Below are positions 26,712-34,793 of a stretch of DNA of 64,000 nucleotides, in pieces. The stretch lies in the NCBI RefSeq assembly GCF_003026495.1, contig NZ_PYMA01000013.1, positions 99,928 to 163,927 on the forward strand, given 5' to 3'. Within the stretch, counting starts at the first letter, position 1. Every line of letters begins with the position of its first letter. The translations under genes were made by a program, and so were the position numbers. Below the pieces are notes generated by a model that worked only from the letters and a program-made list of their open reading frames with translations, did no database searches and had not been told where the DNA came from. This DNA comes from Photobacterium sanctipauli (GTDB lineage: Bacteria; Pseudomonadota; Gammaproteobacteria; Enterobacterales; Vibrionaceae).

Positions 26712-27956
26712 TTATTGCGTTATACCGCGCGGTGCATACCACCACGCTTCAAATTGCACACCGGCGCGGAACTCGTTGTCGATATCCACGTCTTCAGCGG
26801 CATCGCCGCCGAATGCACCGCCGTAAACGCGGATAGACGGACGCGACATCAGGCTCGATTCTGGCGACCATTCCTGGGCCACAATCGCCTTGTACAGGTT
26901 GGTGCTCTTGCCGTCGCGATCTTCGTCGGCATAGCCCAGTTCAAGCAAGGTGGTGTTGGTTTCGTTCCAGTGGTAGGCAGGACGGGTCACCAAGCTGATG
27001 ATACTGGAGTCGTCGGCGTCCTTGCGATCGGCGTTGGCATAGACAATCGAGTAGCCCACTTCGATATTCGGGTTCACATCGGCCACACCGAAGTAGATCA
27101 GGCGGTAGGCGCTGTCGATGTCGCCATCGGTCACGTTCTCGTTGATCTTGTTGGTCACGGTGCCGTTGCTGTAAGCCATGTGGCCCATCGAGCCATCGGA
27201 ATACTGGGCAACCAGCTTGTTGTAACCGTTCTCGCCACCGAAGAAGCCGTTGGCGCTATAGGCGGCAGTCAGGAAGTAGCCATTGCCCTCGATGTCGAGC
27301 AGCTGGTCTTGCTCATCGGTTGGATCGGAAGCCCCGATCACCGCGGCGAACTCCAAGCCGATGTTCATTGCATAGCGCAGATCGATCTTGTTGTACTGCA
27401 CATCGGTGGTGTTCGTTACATCGCCATCAATGGCCACCACCGCATCTTCGTTGAGTAATGCTGCGCTTAGCAGGCCATCGCCAAGCGGGATGTATTCAAC
27501 CCCGACACCGTATCCGCTGTTGTTGAGGTAGTAGAAGTCGAGCCAGTGGATGTCATGACGCTGGTAGTAGCGCTTACCGGCCCAGAAAATTTCCTCGCCG
27601 CCCAGCATCACGCCCTTGGCCTGCACGTTGAACTGGCGCAGCTTGGTCTCGAAATCTTGCTCGTCGTTAAGCTGGGGATCCATCCCGCCCGCAAGCATGA
27701 TTTGCACCTTCCAGTCCTCAGCGACTTCTTTGTTGAAGTCCAGCTCTAAAAAGGTGTCGTTCTCGGCACCCAAACGGCCCGTGGCATGGTTAAGGCTGGT
27801 ATTGCCAAGCTCAGGGCGCGCTGGTTGCTCACCGCCATCTTGCGAGAAAGACAATCCGGCACGGCCATAGCCGTTAAAGGTAAAAGTATCGTCTGCCACG
27901 ACAGGCAAGCTCATGCTGGCAGCCATGGTCATCACTGCTAAGTGCTTAAGTTTCAT
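26712..27956 (-). CDS. LamB-family maltoporin-type carbohydrate porin
   Basis: Outer-membrane trimeric sugar porin, 414 residues. The signal peptide ends at SLPVVA, followed by DDTFTFNGYGRAGLSFS, the usual first strand. The family signature FWAGKRYYQRHDIHWLDFYY is present near residue 125. The C-terminus reads EAWWYAPRGITQ, so it lacks the usual terminal aromatic and has a short extension after the last strand. Alternating strands and acidic loops fill the rest. Co-oriented with the GH63 lipoprotein downstream; together they form a small glycan uptake unit. No inner-membrane transporter is nearby. Confidence 0.9.
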   Translation of the reverse strand: MKLKHLAVMTMAASMSLPVVADDTFTFNGYGRAGLSFSQDGGEQPARPELGNTSLNHATGRLGAENDTFLELDFNKEVAEDWKVQIMLAGGMDPQLNDEQDFETKLRQFNVQAKGVMLGGEEIFWAGKRYYQRHDIHWLDFYYLNNSGYGVGVEYIPLGDGLLSAALLNEDAVVAIDGDVTNTTDVQYNKIDLRYAMNIGLEFAAVIGASDPTDEQDQLLDIEGNGYFLTAAYSANGFFGGENGYNKLVAQYSDGSMGHMAYSNGTVTNKINENVTDGDIDSAYRLIYFGVADVNPNIEVGYSIVYANADRKDADDSSIISLVTRPAYHWNETNTTLLELGYADEDRDGKSTNLYKAIVAQEWSPESSLMSRPSIRVYGGAFGGDAAEDVDIDNEFRAGVQFEAWWYAPRGITQ

Positions 27957-28346
27957 TATTTTTATTTCCTAATTGTGAGTGGGGAAGTTGTTTCGGGGGA
28001 TTGTGTTTAAAAAAGGAAAGTAAAAATTTAGTAAAGGTCACATTTTATTTTCACCCCTGCCCAAAATGGGCAGCGACTGCATATTTCATGGGGTTGGGAT
28101 CACAAATAGCTTTATTTTTTCGTGAAATTGAAAAAGTTTGGTGTGAGGTGGGATTAATGAAAGGTTTATAGGATTAAAGCTATTCATATAAATTATATAT
28201 TTATTGGTTGATTTTAAATAATGTGGTGCTATGGATTTGTGTTTCTTATTTATATACTAAATAAAAGGCATCGTTACAGGTGGAACTAATTAATTTATGT
28301 CAAAAATATAATTCCTTTTTCATGATAATGTTGAATAAAAGGTTTT
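27957..28346. other. AT-rich intergenic region before the defence-like genes
   Basis: 390 bp without a gene. The left part holds the maltoporin promoter and leader. From about 28100 onward GC drops sharply and stays low through 30240. I see no tRNA, direct repeat or integrase that would mark an attachment site. Confidence 0.5.
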
Positions 28347-28727
28347 ATGGAGGCAATAGTGGCTAGACGAGGAAGTGGTTTAAGAACAGCGATAAAAATT
28401 GTAAAAGCAATAGATAGAGCTAATAAACAAGCTGCACGTGATGCAGAACGAAGACGTAAAGCAATTGAAAGGGAAGAAGCTAAAGCTTTTCGTGAGCAGC
28501 AAAAAAAAATAAGACAAAAGGAGCGAGAGGAAGCAAAAGCATTACGCGAGTATCAGCGATTATTGAAAGAGCAGGATAGAGAGGCGAAAAGAGCTGAGAA
28601 AAACCGTATTATAGAAGAAAAACAAGAGTTTAAAAATTCGTTGAATGATGCTCAAGGAGAGTACCTTGATAGATGTAGCGAACGTTCAGAGTTAAGAAAA
28701 CAATACATAAAGCAAATGCTAAGGTAG
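28347..28727 (+). CDS. Small, highly charged coiled-coil protein next to DUF4041 nuclease
   Basis: A basic protein of 126 residues (122 if the GTG at 28359 behind GGAGG is used; ATG 28347 has its own AAAGG). Residues 20-95 are an almost continuous charged helix rich in K, R, E and A (for example RRRKAIEREEAKAFREQQKK), predicted coiled coil. No enzyme motif, signal or membrane segment. It ends 3 bp before the nuclease gene and shares its low GC, so the two are probably co-transcribed. It may be a partner, regulator or inhibitor of the nuclease; I do not recognise a family. Confidence 0.7.
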   Translation: MEAIVARRGSGLRTAIKIVKAIDRANKQAARDAERRRKAIEREEAKAFREQQKKIRQKEREEAKALREYQRLLKEQDREAKRAEKNRIIEEKQEFKNSLNDAQGEYLDRCSERSELRKQYIKQMLR

Positions 28728-28730
28728 GTC

Positions 28731-30239
28731 ATGGATACTAATCTTCTTTTAATATTAACTGTTTGCTTTTTGGTTGCAGTTATTCTTACTTATACTCTTA
28801 CAATGAGAGTTATGAATAAAAAAATAAATAAATATAATACTATTGAGGAGGCTTTGAAGAATTCAGGTAAAGAAAATAAAAAAATAGAATATAAAATAAA
28901 AGAATCATTAGCTGAATTGGATGAAGTAACTAAAAATATAAATAATAAAAATTCTGAGTATGCGACTATAAAGAGATTGTCTGAAGATGCTAATAGTTAC
29001 TTATCTAAACTTGATAAAGATACTAAAGCCTTACAAGAGCTAAAAAGTAATGAAAATAAGTTAATTGAAAATATTAACAACTACGAAGGCGAAATTCTAG
29101 CGTTGAAATCTAAAATTATTGAAACTAACTCCACTTTAGATGAAAATAAGGCTAAGTTAAAGGATATAATTGGGCAATTGGATTTATACTCAAGGTTAGA
29201 TGAGTATACATCATGTGGACATTTTGAGGTTCCTCAATATCTGTATGAGACTTCAGCAAGGTTTGCTGAAGAGATCAAAGATGTTCGACAGCAACAGAAG
29301 GATATGATTAGAGAAAAGGTGGCTGTAATTTATCCAGAAACTACAATCATATCTAATAATAAGTCTTATAATAAGAAAATTTTAGATGCTCAAGTTAAGC
29401 TAATGCTGACCGCGTTTAATACAGAATGTGACTTTTTGATAGGTAAAATATCCCCTAGCAGCTTTGGTCGTACATTAGAGAGAATAGAAAAGTTAGCAAA
29501 TAATATTGAAAAGCTATCTGCGACTTTTGAGTGTGGTTTTAATATAGATTATATCGATTTAAAGTTTGAAGAGTGTAAACTTCAATTTCAATATACTTTA
29601 AAAAAACAAGAAGAAGCTGCTGAGCAGAAGTTGATTAAAGAGCAAATAAGAGAAGAGCAACGGGCTATTAAAGAATATGAAAAGGCGATAGCTGAAGCAG
29701 AGAAAGAAGAAAAACTATATCGTCAAATGCTTGATAAAGCTCGAGAAGAGCTTTCTATGGCTACCGATGCAGATCGATTAGCTATGGAACAAAAGATTGC
29801 GAGCTTAGAGCTGCAACTTAAAGATGCAGAAGCTAAAGAAGAACGTGCAAAAAGTATGGCAGAACAGACAAGGAAAGGTCATGTTTATGTTATTAGTAAT
29901 ATCGGTTCTTTTGGAGAAGATGTCTATAAGATTGGCTTAACAAGACGTTTAGAACCAATGGATCGTGTAAAAGAGCTTGGTGATGCTAGTGTTCCTTTCC
30001 CATTTGATGTTCATGCTATGATTTATGTTGATGATGCGCCATCGCTTGAAGCAGCCCTTCACCGAGAGTTTCATGCTCAGCGTGTTAACTCTGTAAATTT
30101 ACGAAAAGAGTTTTTTGAGGTTGATTTAGAATCAATCCGGGAAGCTGTTGAGAAAATTGCAGGTGTTGATGCTGAGTTTAAAATGACAGCTTTGGCTGAA
30201 GATTATTATGAAAGCTTAAGATTACAAGAGGTTGCATAA
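28731..30239 (+). CDS. Membrane-anchored DUF4041 / GIY-YIG (T5orf172/MUG113) nuclease, SNIPE-like phage defence candidate
   Basis: 502-residue protein with four parts. Residues 5-27 are one transmembrane helix (LLLILTVCFLVAVILTYTL). Next comes a long Lys/Glu/Asn coiled coil (about 35-150). A DUF4041 segment follows (about 155-300; DLYSRLDEYTSCGHFEVPQY and FAEEIKDVRQQQKDMIRE), then a second coiled coil (about 290-375). The C-terminal GIY-YIG-like domain (about 383-475) contains HVYVIS, YKIGLTRR, DRVKELG, LHREFHAQRVN and KEFFEVD, which cover the tyrosine, arginine and glutamate positions of the fold. From memory, this architecture matches SNIPE, a membrane nuclease that cuts phage DNA during entry. 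Low GC suggests transfer. Confidence 0.85.
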   Translation: MDTNLLLILTVCFLVAVILTYTLTMRVMNKKINKYNTIEEALKNSGKENKKIEYKIKESLAELDEVTKNINNKNSEYATIKRLSEDANSYLSKLDKDTKALQELKSNENKLIENINNYEGEILALKSKIIETNSTLDENKAKLKDIIGQLDLYSRLDEYTSCGHFEVPQYLYETSARFAEEIKDVRQQQKDMIREKVAVIYPETTIISNNKSYNKKILDAQVKLMLTAFNTECDFLIGKISPSSFGRTLERIEKLANNIEKLSATFECGFNIDYIDLKFEECKLQFQYTLKKQEEAAEQKLIKEQIREEQRAIKEYEKAIAEAEKEEKLYRQMLDKAREELSMATDADRLAMEQKIASLELQLKDAEAKEERAKSMAEQTRKGHVYVISNIGSFGEDVYKIGLTRRLEPMDRVKELGDASVPFPFDVHAMIYVDDAPSLEAALHREFHAQRVNSVNLRKEFFEVDLESIREAVEKIAGVDAEFKMTALAEDYYESLRLQEVA

Positions 30240-30296
30240 ATCTATTTATATTTGACTAACTTTAAAAGATTAAAGAAGTAGTCAAAACCGCTTCAA

Positions 30297-30334
30297 ACCA
30301 ACCTCCCACACAATGAATAATCAGGGAGGTTGGT
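30297..30334. terminator. Hairpin after the nuclease gene
   Basis: Perfect 11-bp arms ACCAACCTCCC / GGGAGGTTGGT with a 16-base loop, between the nuclease and the convergent reductase gene. There is no T-run, so a weak or Rho-assisted terminator, or the edge of the insert. Confidence 0.55.
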
Positions 30335-30350
30335 TGGAGTGATTATTACA

Positions 30351-30884
30351 TTACCTCACCCGCACATACGTATTTTTCACAATCTTATCTGCCAAAACTT
30401 CGCTTTTTTTTAGTTTGAAGTTAAGCGGTGCTGCCAAGTCGCCAAATAGTGGTAAGCCGCCGCCCAGCAGTACTGGAATGGTGGTGATAACCATCTCGTC
30501 GATCAGATCGTCTTTCAGGAAGTTCTGCACCGTCACCCCGCCGTCGATGTAGAGGTTGTTGAAGCCCTTGCTGTTCAGGTCGGCCACGATGTCTTTCAGC
30601 GGGCCTTTTACCAGCGTGATTTTGTCTTCATAGCCCTCAGGGACGCTGGTCATGGTATTGCTCATGACGAATACCGGTTTCGGGTAAGGCCAGTCGCAAT
30701 CAAAGCTGCGCACCATATCGAAGGTGTTGCGGCCCATCACGAGTGCATCAATCCGGTCGATAAAGTCAGCAAAGCCGAAGTCGCTGCCGTCTGGGTTTGG
30801 CACACTGTGCAGCCAGTCTAGTCCTTCGTTCTTATCGGCAATGTAACCATCTAGGCTGGTGGCGATATAAACAATGTTCGACAT
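30351..30884 (-). CDS. Dihydrofolate-reductase-like protein (RibD C-terminal family)
   Basis: 177-residue reductase of the RibD C-terminal/DHFR-like fold (YwjB, YyaP group). It begins NIVYIATSLDGYIADKNEGLDWL, carries ALVMGRNTFDMVRSF for NADPH binding and ends with IPVLLGGGLPLFGD, all standard for the family. Substrate unknown; these proteins are not normally the housekeeping DHFR. Divergent from a TetR gene with a palindrome between them, so probably repressed by it. Confidence 0.88.
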   Translation of the reverse strand: MSNIVYIATSLDGYIADKNEGLDWLHSVPNPDGSDFGFADFIDRIDALVMGRNTFDMVRSFDCDWPYPKPVFVMSNTMTSVPEGYEDKITLVKGPLKDIVADLNSKGFNNLYIDGGVTVQNFLKDDLIDEMVITTIPVLLGGGLPLFGDLAAPLNFKLKKSEVLADKIVKNTYVRVR

Positions 30885-30929
30885 ATTGCGTCCTCTCGGT
30901 TGGCTTGTGGGTCATTTTCAATTAAAATA

Positions 30930-30944
30930 TTCTACAGTGTAGAA
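30930..30944. promoter_or_regulatory. Palindromic operator for the TetR regulator
   Basis: TTCTACAGTGTAGAA, a perfect 7+1+7 palindrome in the 88-bp gap between the reductase and TetR genes. Its placement overlaps both putative promoters. Confidence 0.7.
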
Positions 30945-30972
30945 ATTAAGTTTAGTTTAAAGAGATCTGCCA

Positions 30973-31536
30973 ATGAACGTCAAGGAAAAAAAACGTGGTC
31001 GTCCCAAGGGGCAGAGTAGCCAGCTGAGCAGCGAGGCGATCACCACTTGTGCTAAAGCCCTGATGAAACAAGAGGGAAAAGTCCCGAGCATCCGTAAATT
31101 GGCCGCCAGTCTTGAGGTGGATGCGATGGCGATTTATTACTATTTCGCCAACAAAAACGCCTTGCTTGAAGCGGTGACGGTGTCTTTGGTGGGTGAAATA
31201 TACCGCCCAGAGAAGGATGCGCCGTGGCAGCAGGAGCTGAGCAAGCTTTGCGAGAGCTACTTGCAACTGCTGGCGCAATACCCCGGTTTGTTGGAGACCA
31301 TGCTGGCGATGACATCCCACGGTCCTGCCGAGGTGTTTATGGAGCGATTCGATTTGGCGACCGCCGCATTGCAGCTCAATGATGAATTGCGTGAGAACGC
31401 CCTTTCGATGCTGGCAGATTATCTTCACGGCTATGCACTGGCGCTGCATTGCCAATCGGGGGATTCACTTAACACGGATTTGCTGGCAGGGCCGTTGGGC
31501 TTTTACATGAAGGCGTTGCAGCAGATGGCTGAGTAG
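30973..31536 (+). CDS. TetR-family regulator
   Basis: 187-residue repressor. After a basic head (KEKKRGRPKGQ), the helix-turn-helix spans about 18-62 (SIRKLAASLEVDAMAIYYYFANKNALLEAV). The C-terminal ligand domain is helical and of ordinary length, resembling the TetR_C subgroup. It faces the RibD-like reductase gene with a palindrome between them and is presumably its repressor. The stop lies 7 bp before the end of the convergent LysR gene. Confidence 0.9.
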   Translation: MNVKEKKRGRPKGQSSQLSSEAITTCAKALMKQEGKVPSIRKLAASLEVDAMAIYYYFANKNALLEAVTVSLVGEIYRPEKDAPWQQELSKLCESYLQLLAQYPGLLETMLAMTSHGPAEVFMERFDLATAALQLNDELRENALSMLADYLHGYALALHCQSGDSLNTDLLAGPLGFYMKALQQMAE

Positions 31537-31543
31537 CAGATTC

Positions 31544-32467
31544 TTAATCCCAAACTTTTTCTGAGTCATTGCACATCTCGACAAAGGACTGTGCAATTGG
31601 GGAAATAGATCGATGGTCATAGATAAGGCATAGACTGGCAGGAAGCTTTTCTCGAAGCGCAATAAAGCGAATGTTTTTCCAGCGGTGGGAGGCGAAGCTA
31701 GATGGCACGACAGTTATCGTCTGTGAGCTGGCGACGTACGCCATCAATGTGTTGGGTTCGACAAACTCATTGTCGATGGATGGTATGAATCCCGCTTGCA
31801 AGCAGGCATCTATGATCATCTCTGCTGACGCCGAGTTCCTTCTTGCCATAAAGCTGAAATTATTATCCTTGAGTTCATCTATTGCAATTCGCTTGCGTTC
31901 TTTCAGTGGGTGCTTATCGGAAACTGCGACTAGAAATTCCTCCTCTGTTATTTTGAGCGAGTTTAGAGGGTAGATATTGAGGGCGTCAGCAAAACGGCAG
32001 AGCCCAATGTCGATTTTTAGGTCTGCGAGTTGCTGCTTTTGGGTTTCGGGACAGAGTTCGATGATTTCCACTTGGGAGTTGGGGTAGATAGTACGGAACT
32101 CGGTAAGCATTGAGCCAAACCCAGCCCAGAAGGCAGAACTGACAATACCGATTCTCAACGTATTATTCTGATGCCGGCCTATTTTTTGTACTTTGCTGAT
32201 TGAACGATCGAGGGCCCTGAAAATTTGTTCGCATTCTACCTGAAGCGCTTCTCCTGCGGCGGTGAGCTGGACATTTCGGGAATTGCGCGTAAATAGGGCC
32301 ACATCCATAATTGATTCCAGTTCTTTGATCTGGCTGCTTAAGGGCGAGGGGGTGACATTCAAATGCTCGGCCGCCTTGCCAAAGTGCCCCGTTTCAGCAA
32401 CTTCAGAGAAATACTTAAGCATTCTTAATGTCACGCGGTCGACGGCAATATTTTTCGTATCCATCAA
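31544..32467 (-). CDS. LysR-family regulator, probably of the adjacent xapA-nupC genes
   Basis: 307-residue LysR protein. The helix-turn-helix (about 12-70) contains FSEVAETGHFGKAAEHLNVTPSPLSSQIKELE, and the co-inducer domain follows from about 95. It is divergent from xapA, with about 320 bp between starts. In E. coli, XapR (LysR) activates xapAB in response to xanthosine, and PunR controls a purine transporter; this gene takes the equivalent place. The target is inferred from position. Confidence 0.85.
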   Translation of the reverse strand: MMDTKNIAVDRVTLRMLKYFSEVAETGHFGKAAEHLNVTPSPLSSQIKELESIMDVALFTRNSRNVQLTAAGEALQVECEQIFRALDRSISKVQKIGRHQNNTLRIGIVSSAFWAGFGSMLTEFRTIYPNSQVEIIELCPETQKQQLADLKIDIGLCRFADALNIYPLNSLKITEEEFLVAVSDKHPLKERKRIAIDELKDNNFSFMARRNSASAEMIIDACLQAGFIPSIDNEFVEPNTLMAYVASSQTITVVPSSFASHRWKNIRFIALREKLPASLCLIYDHRSISPIAQSFVEMCNDSEKVWD

Positions 32468-32787
32468 GGCTTCCCTCCAGCACTTTCTGCGATATAGCTC
32501 AAATTCTGAATATATATTGATAAATTAAGCCGCTATGCTCCCTCGTCTATTTATGCAAAAGATCACATTGAAAAGTAGCTCTTTTATTTAAAAACGTGAT
32601 TCCTCAGCAAAGAACCCTTTCTAGCTGCAGATATCTCATGACTATCTTGTTGATATGACTATTCCTGGTACGCCAAAAAATCAGAAATTGTTTCGATAAT
32701 CCGCATGGTCATTCGGCTTTTACTCACCATAAATGTTTACCACTCAGTAGCATATCGATGTGTTTTAAATAAGTGATAGGTATAGCA

Positions 32788-33612
32788 ATGACATATGATC
32801 CTGTATTAAGCGCTCTGAATACCATTAGAGAGAAAAAGCCAAACTTTGCACCCAAGGCGGCATTTATTCTTGGCTCTGGTTTAGGCGTCATCGCCGATGA
32901 GCTCACCGATAAAATAACGATACCCTACGAAGAATTGGACGGTTTTCCTGTCAGTACGGTACAGGGACACTCAGGGGAGTTGGTGTTGGGAACGATGAAT
33001 GGTGTGGATGTGGTCTGCATGAAAGGCAGGGGGCATTATTATGAGCACCAATCGATGAAAGTTATGACGACGCCTGTTAGAACATTCAAAAAGTTGGGGT
33101 GCGAATTCTTGCTAGTCACTAATGCGGCTGGCTCACTTCGCCCCGAGCGAATCGAAGTAGGTTCCCTGGTGGTATTTAACGATCATATCAACACTATGCC
33201 GGAATCTCCGATGACCGGGGCTAATGACGATGAGTATGGTCCGCGTTTTTTCAGCTTAGCAAATGCCTATGATAAAGCACTGCGGTATGAGCTTTTGGAG
33301 GTGGCAGAGAAAAATCGAATCCACGTAAATCAAGGCGTGTTCGTTTCATATACAGGCCCTAATTTCGAAACGGCAGCAGAAATTAGAATGATGAGAGTGA
33401 TTGGCGGTGATGTGGTAGGCATGTCAGTTGTTCCCGAAGTCATTTCTGCGGCACATTGTGGGCTACCTGTTCTTGCTGTCTGTGCGATCACCAACATGGC
33501 CGAGGGGCTAGGGGGTGTTGAACTCTCCCATGACCAAACACTCAAGTGCGCGAAACTGGCTGAAGAAGACTTTATTAAGCTAATCAACGTTTTTATCGCT
33601 AATCATTTTTGA
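32788..33612 (+). CDS. xapA: Purine nucleoside phosphorylase II (xanthosine phosphorylase)
   Basis: Cytoplasmic enzyme that splits purine nucleosides with phosphate to base and ribose 1-phosphate. It is close to E. coli XapA along its length: AFILGSGLG (phosphate site), GFPVSTVQGHSGELVLG, VCMKGRGHYYE, TNAAGSLRPE, GVFVSYTGPNFETAAEIRM, GDVVGMSVVPEVISA and ITNMAEGL. I use the ATG at 32788 behind TAGGT; a GTG at 32773 is also in frame. The nucleoside transporter gene starts 15 bp downstream but is broken. The LysR gene upstream is the likely activator. Confidence 0.93.
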   Translation: MTYDPVLSALNTIREKKPNFAPKAAFILGSGLGVIADELTDKITIPYEELDGFPVSTVQGHSGELVLGTMNGVDVVCMKGRGHYYEHQSMKVMTTPVRTFKKLGCEFLLVTNAAGSLRPERIEVGSLVVFNDHINTMPESPMTGANDDEYGPRFFSLANAYDKALRYELLEVAEKNRIHVNQGVFVSYTGPNFETAAEIRMMRVIGGDVVGMSVVPEVISAAHCGLPVLAVCAITNMAEGLGGVELSHDQTLKCAKLAEEDFIKLINVFIANHF

Positions 33613-33627
33613 TCTTCTGGAGGCGTT

Positions 33628-34521
33628 ATGTTTGCGATAGGCTTTTTAGGGATTGGGGCACTCTTAGGGATTGGTATTGCGGCCTCGACCAACCGTAAGG
33701 CCATCAAGGTCCGTACCGTGGGGATGGCCTTCTTGCTGCAATTGGCTATCGGTGCCTTGGTACTATATGTGCCATGGGGGCGTTCAGCGTTGGAAAGTAT
33801 GTCCCACGGTGTCCATGCGGTGCTTGACAGTGGTAAGGCTGGCATCCAATTTTTATTTGGTAACCTAGTTAACTTTTCCGTGGACGGGATTGGCTTTGTT
33901 TTTGCTCTGAACGTCCTGCCTCTCGTTGTTTTTTTCTCGGCTCTCATCGCCGTTTTGTACTACCTGGGTATCATGCAGTTTATTATTCGCATGATTGGCG
34001 GGGCTATGGCGAAAGTGCTTGGCACTTCTAAGGCTGAGTCCATGTCGGCCGTATCTAATGTCTTTGTTGGCCAAAGCGAAGCCCCGTTGGTTGTTAAGCC
34101 CTATATGGATAAAATGAGTGATTCCGAGTTCTTTGCTGTTATGTGCGGCGGGATGGCATCGGTGTCTGGCACGGTGCTGGCGGGTTATGCCATGATGGGG
34201 GTTGATATGCAGTACTTATTAGCCGCTTCCTTTATGGCTGCGCCTGGTGGGGTACTGTTTGCCAAATTAATTATTCCTGAAACCACAACCCCGAGTTATA
34301 CCATAGACAAGTCAACCAGCTTTGCCGAAAAGCGCCCTGAGAACCTACTTGCCGCAGCTGGTGAAGGGGCGGCGTCTGGGGTGAAGCTGGCAGCAGCAAT
34401 TGGCGCAATGTTGATTGCGATGATTGGCCTAGTCGCGTTAGTGAATACTATTCTCGGCGGTATTGGTTCGTATGTTGGTGTGGCAAGTATCCTGTTATAC
34501 CAGTATCCCAGCTGTGATTGA
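33628..34521 (+). pseudogene. NupC-family concentrative nucleoside transporter, 3'-truncated
   Basis: Nucleoside:cation symporter (CNT family) behind a GGAGG site. The first 288 or so residues are normal: N-terminal helices, gate region, SNVFVGQSEAPLVVKPYM substrate motif and GMASVSGTVLAGYAMMGV. Homology stops after LVNTILGGIGSYVGV, and nine unrelated residues (SILLYQYPSCD region) precede a stop. CNT proteins are about 400 residues, so the last 100 or so, including the C-terminal substrate-binding helices, are lost. I find no continuation in any frame before 34793. Probably inactive; the break lies beside an inverted repeat (GCTGTGA...TCACAGC, 34511-34530). Confidence 0.8.
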
Positions 34522-34748
34522 TTTCACAGCTCGCAGAATGAGGGATCAAAAAGTAACCAAAACGTGATCTTTAAATGTGAAATTGCTGAATTTATGAAAT
34601 TTTAAACAAGATTATTTTTTACTTATTGGGTTTGGATCTGCTTTTGTTCTTTTGTAGATTGATATGCCTATGACTTTATAGGTGGCTATGTTCATAGGTG
34701 AAAGTGAGATCTGGGTAGATTGGTTTGGGGGGGATCTGGGGGCACAAA

Positions 34749-34778
34749 CAAAAAAGCAGCCCAAAGTGGGCTGCTTTT
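34749..34778. terminator. Bidirectional terminator
   Basis: Stem AAAGCAGCCCA / TGGGCTGCTTT with an AAG loop, A-run on the left and T-run on the right. Chiefly serves the YdcF-like gene ending at 34794. Confidence 0.88.
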
Positions 34779-34793
34779 CAATGGGGTTAAGTA

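Noticed and set aside
26712..30239. Functional link between the maltoporin (a phage-receptor family) and the adjacent nuclease
   Set aside because: Attractive, but the porin belongs with the GH63 gene, has native composition and opposite orientation; adjacency alone is not evidence.
33628..34793. nupC frameshift with the C-terminus in another frame
   Set aside because: Translating past the stop in the other frames gives no CNT-like sequence before the next gene; it is a loss, not a simple frameshift.
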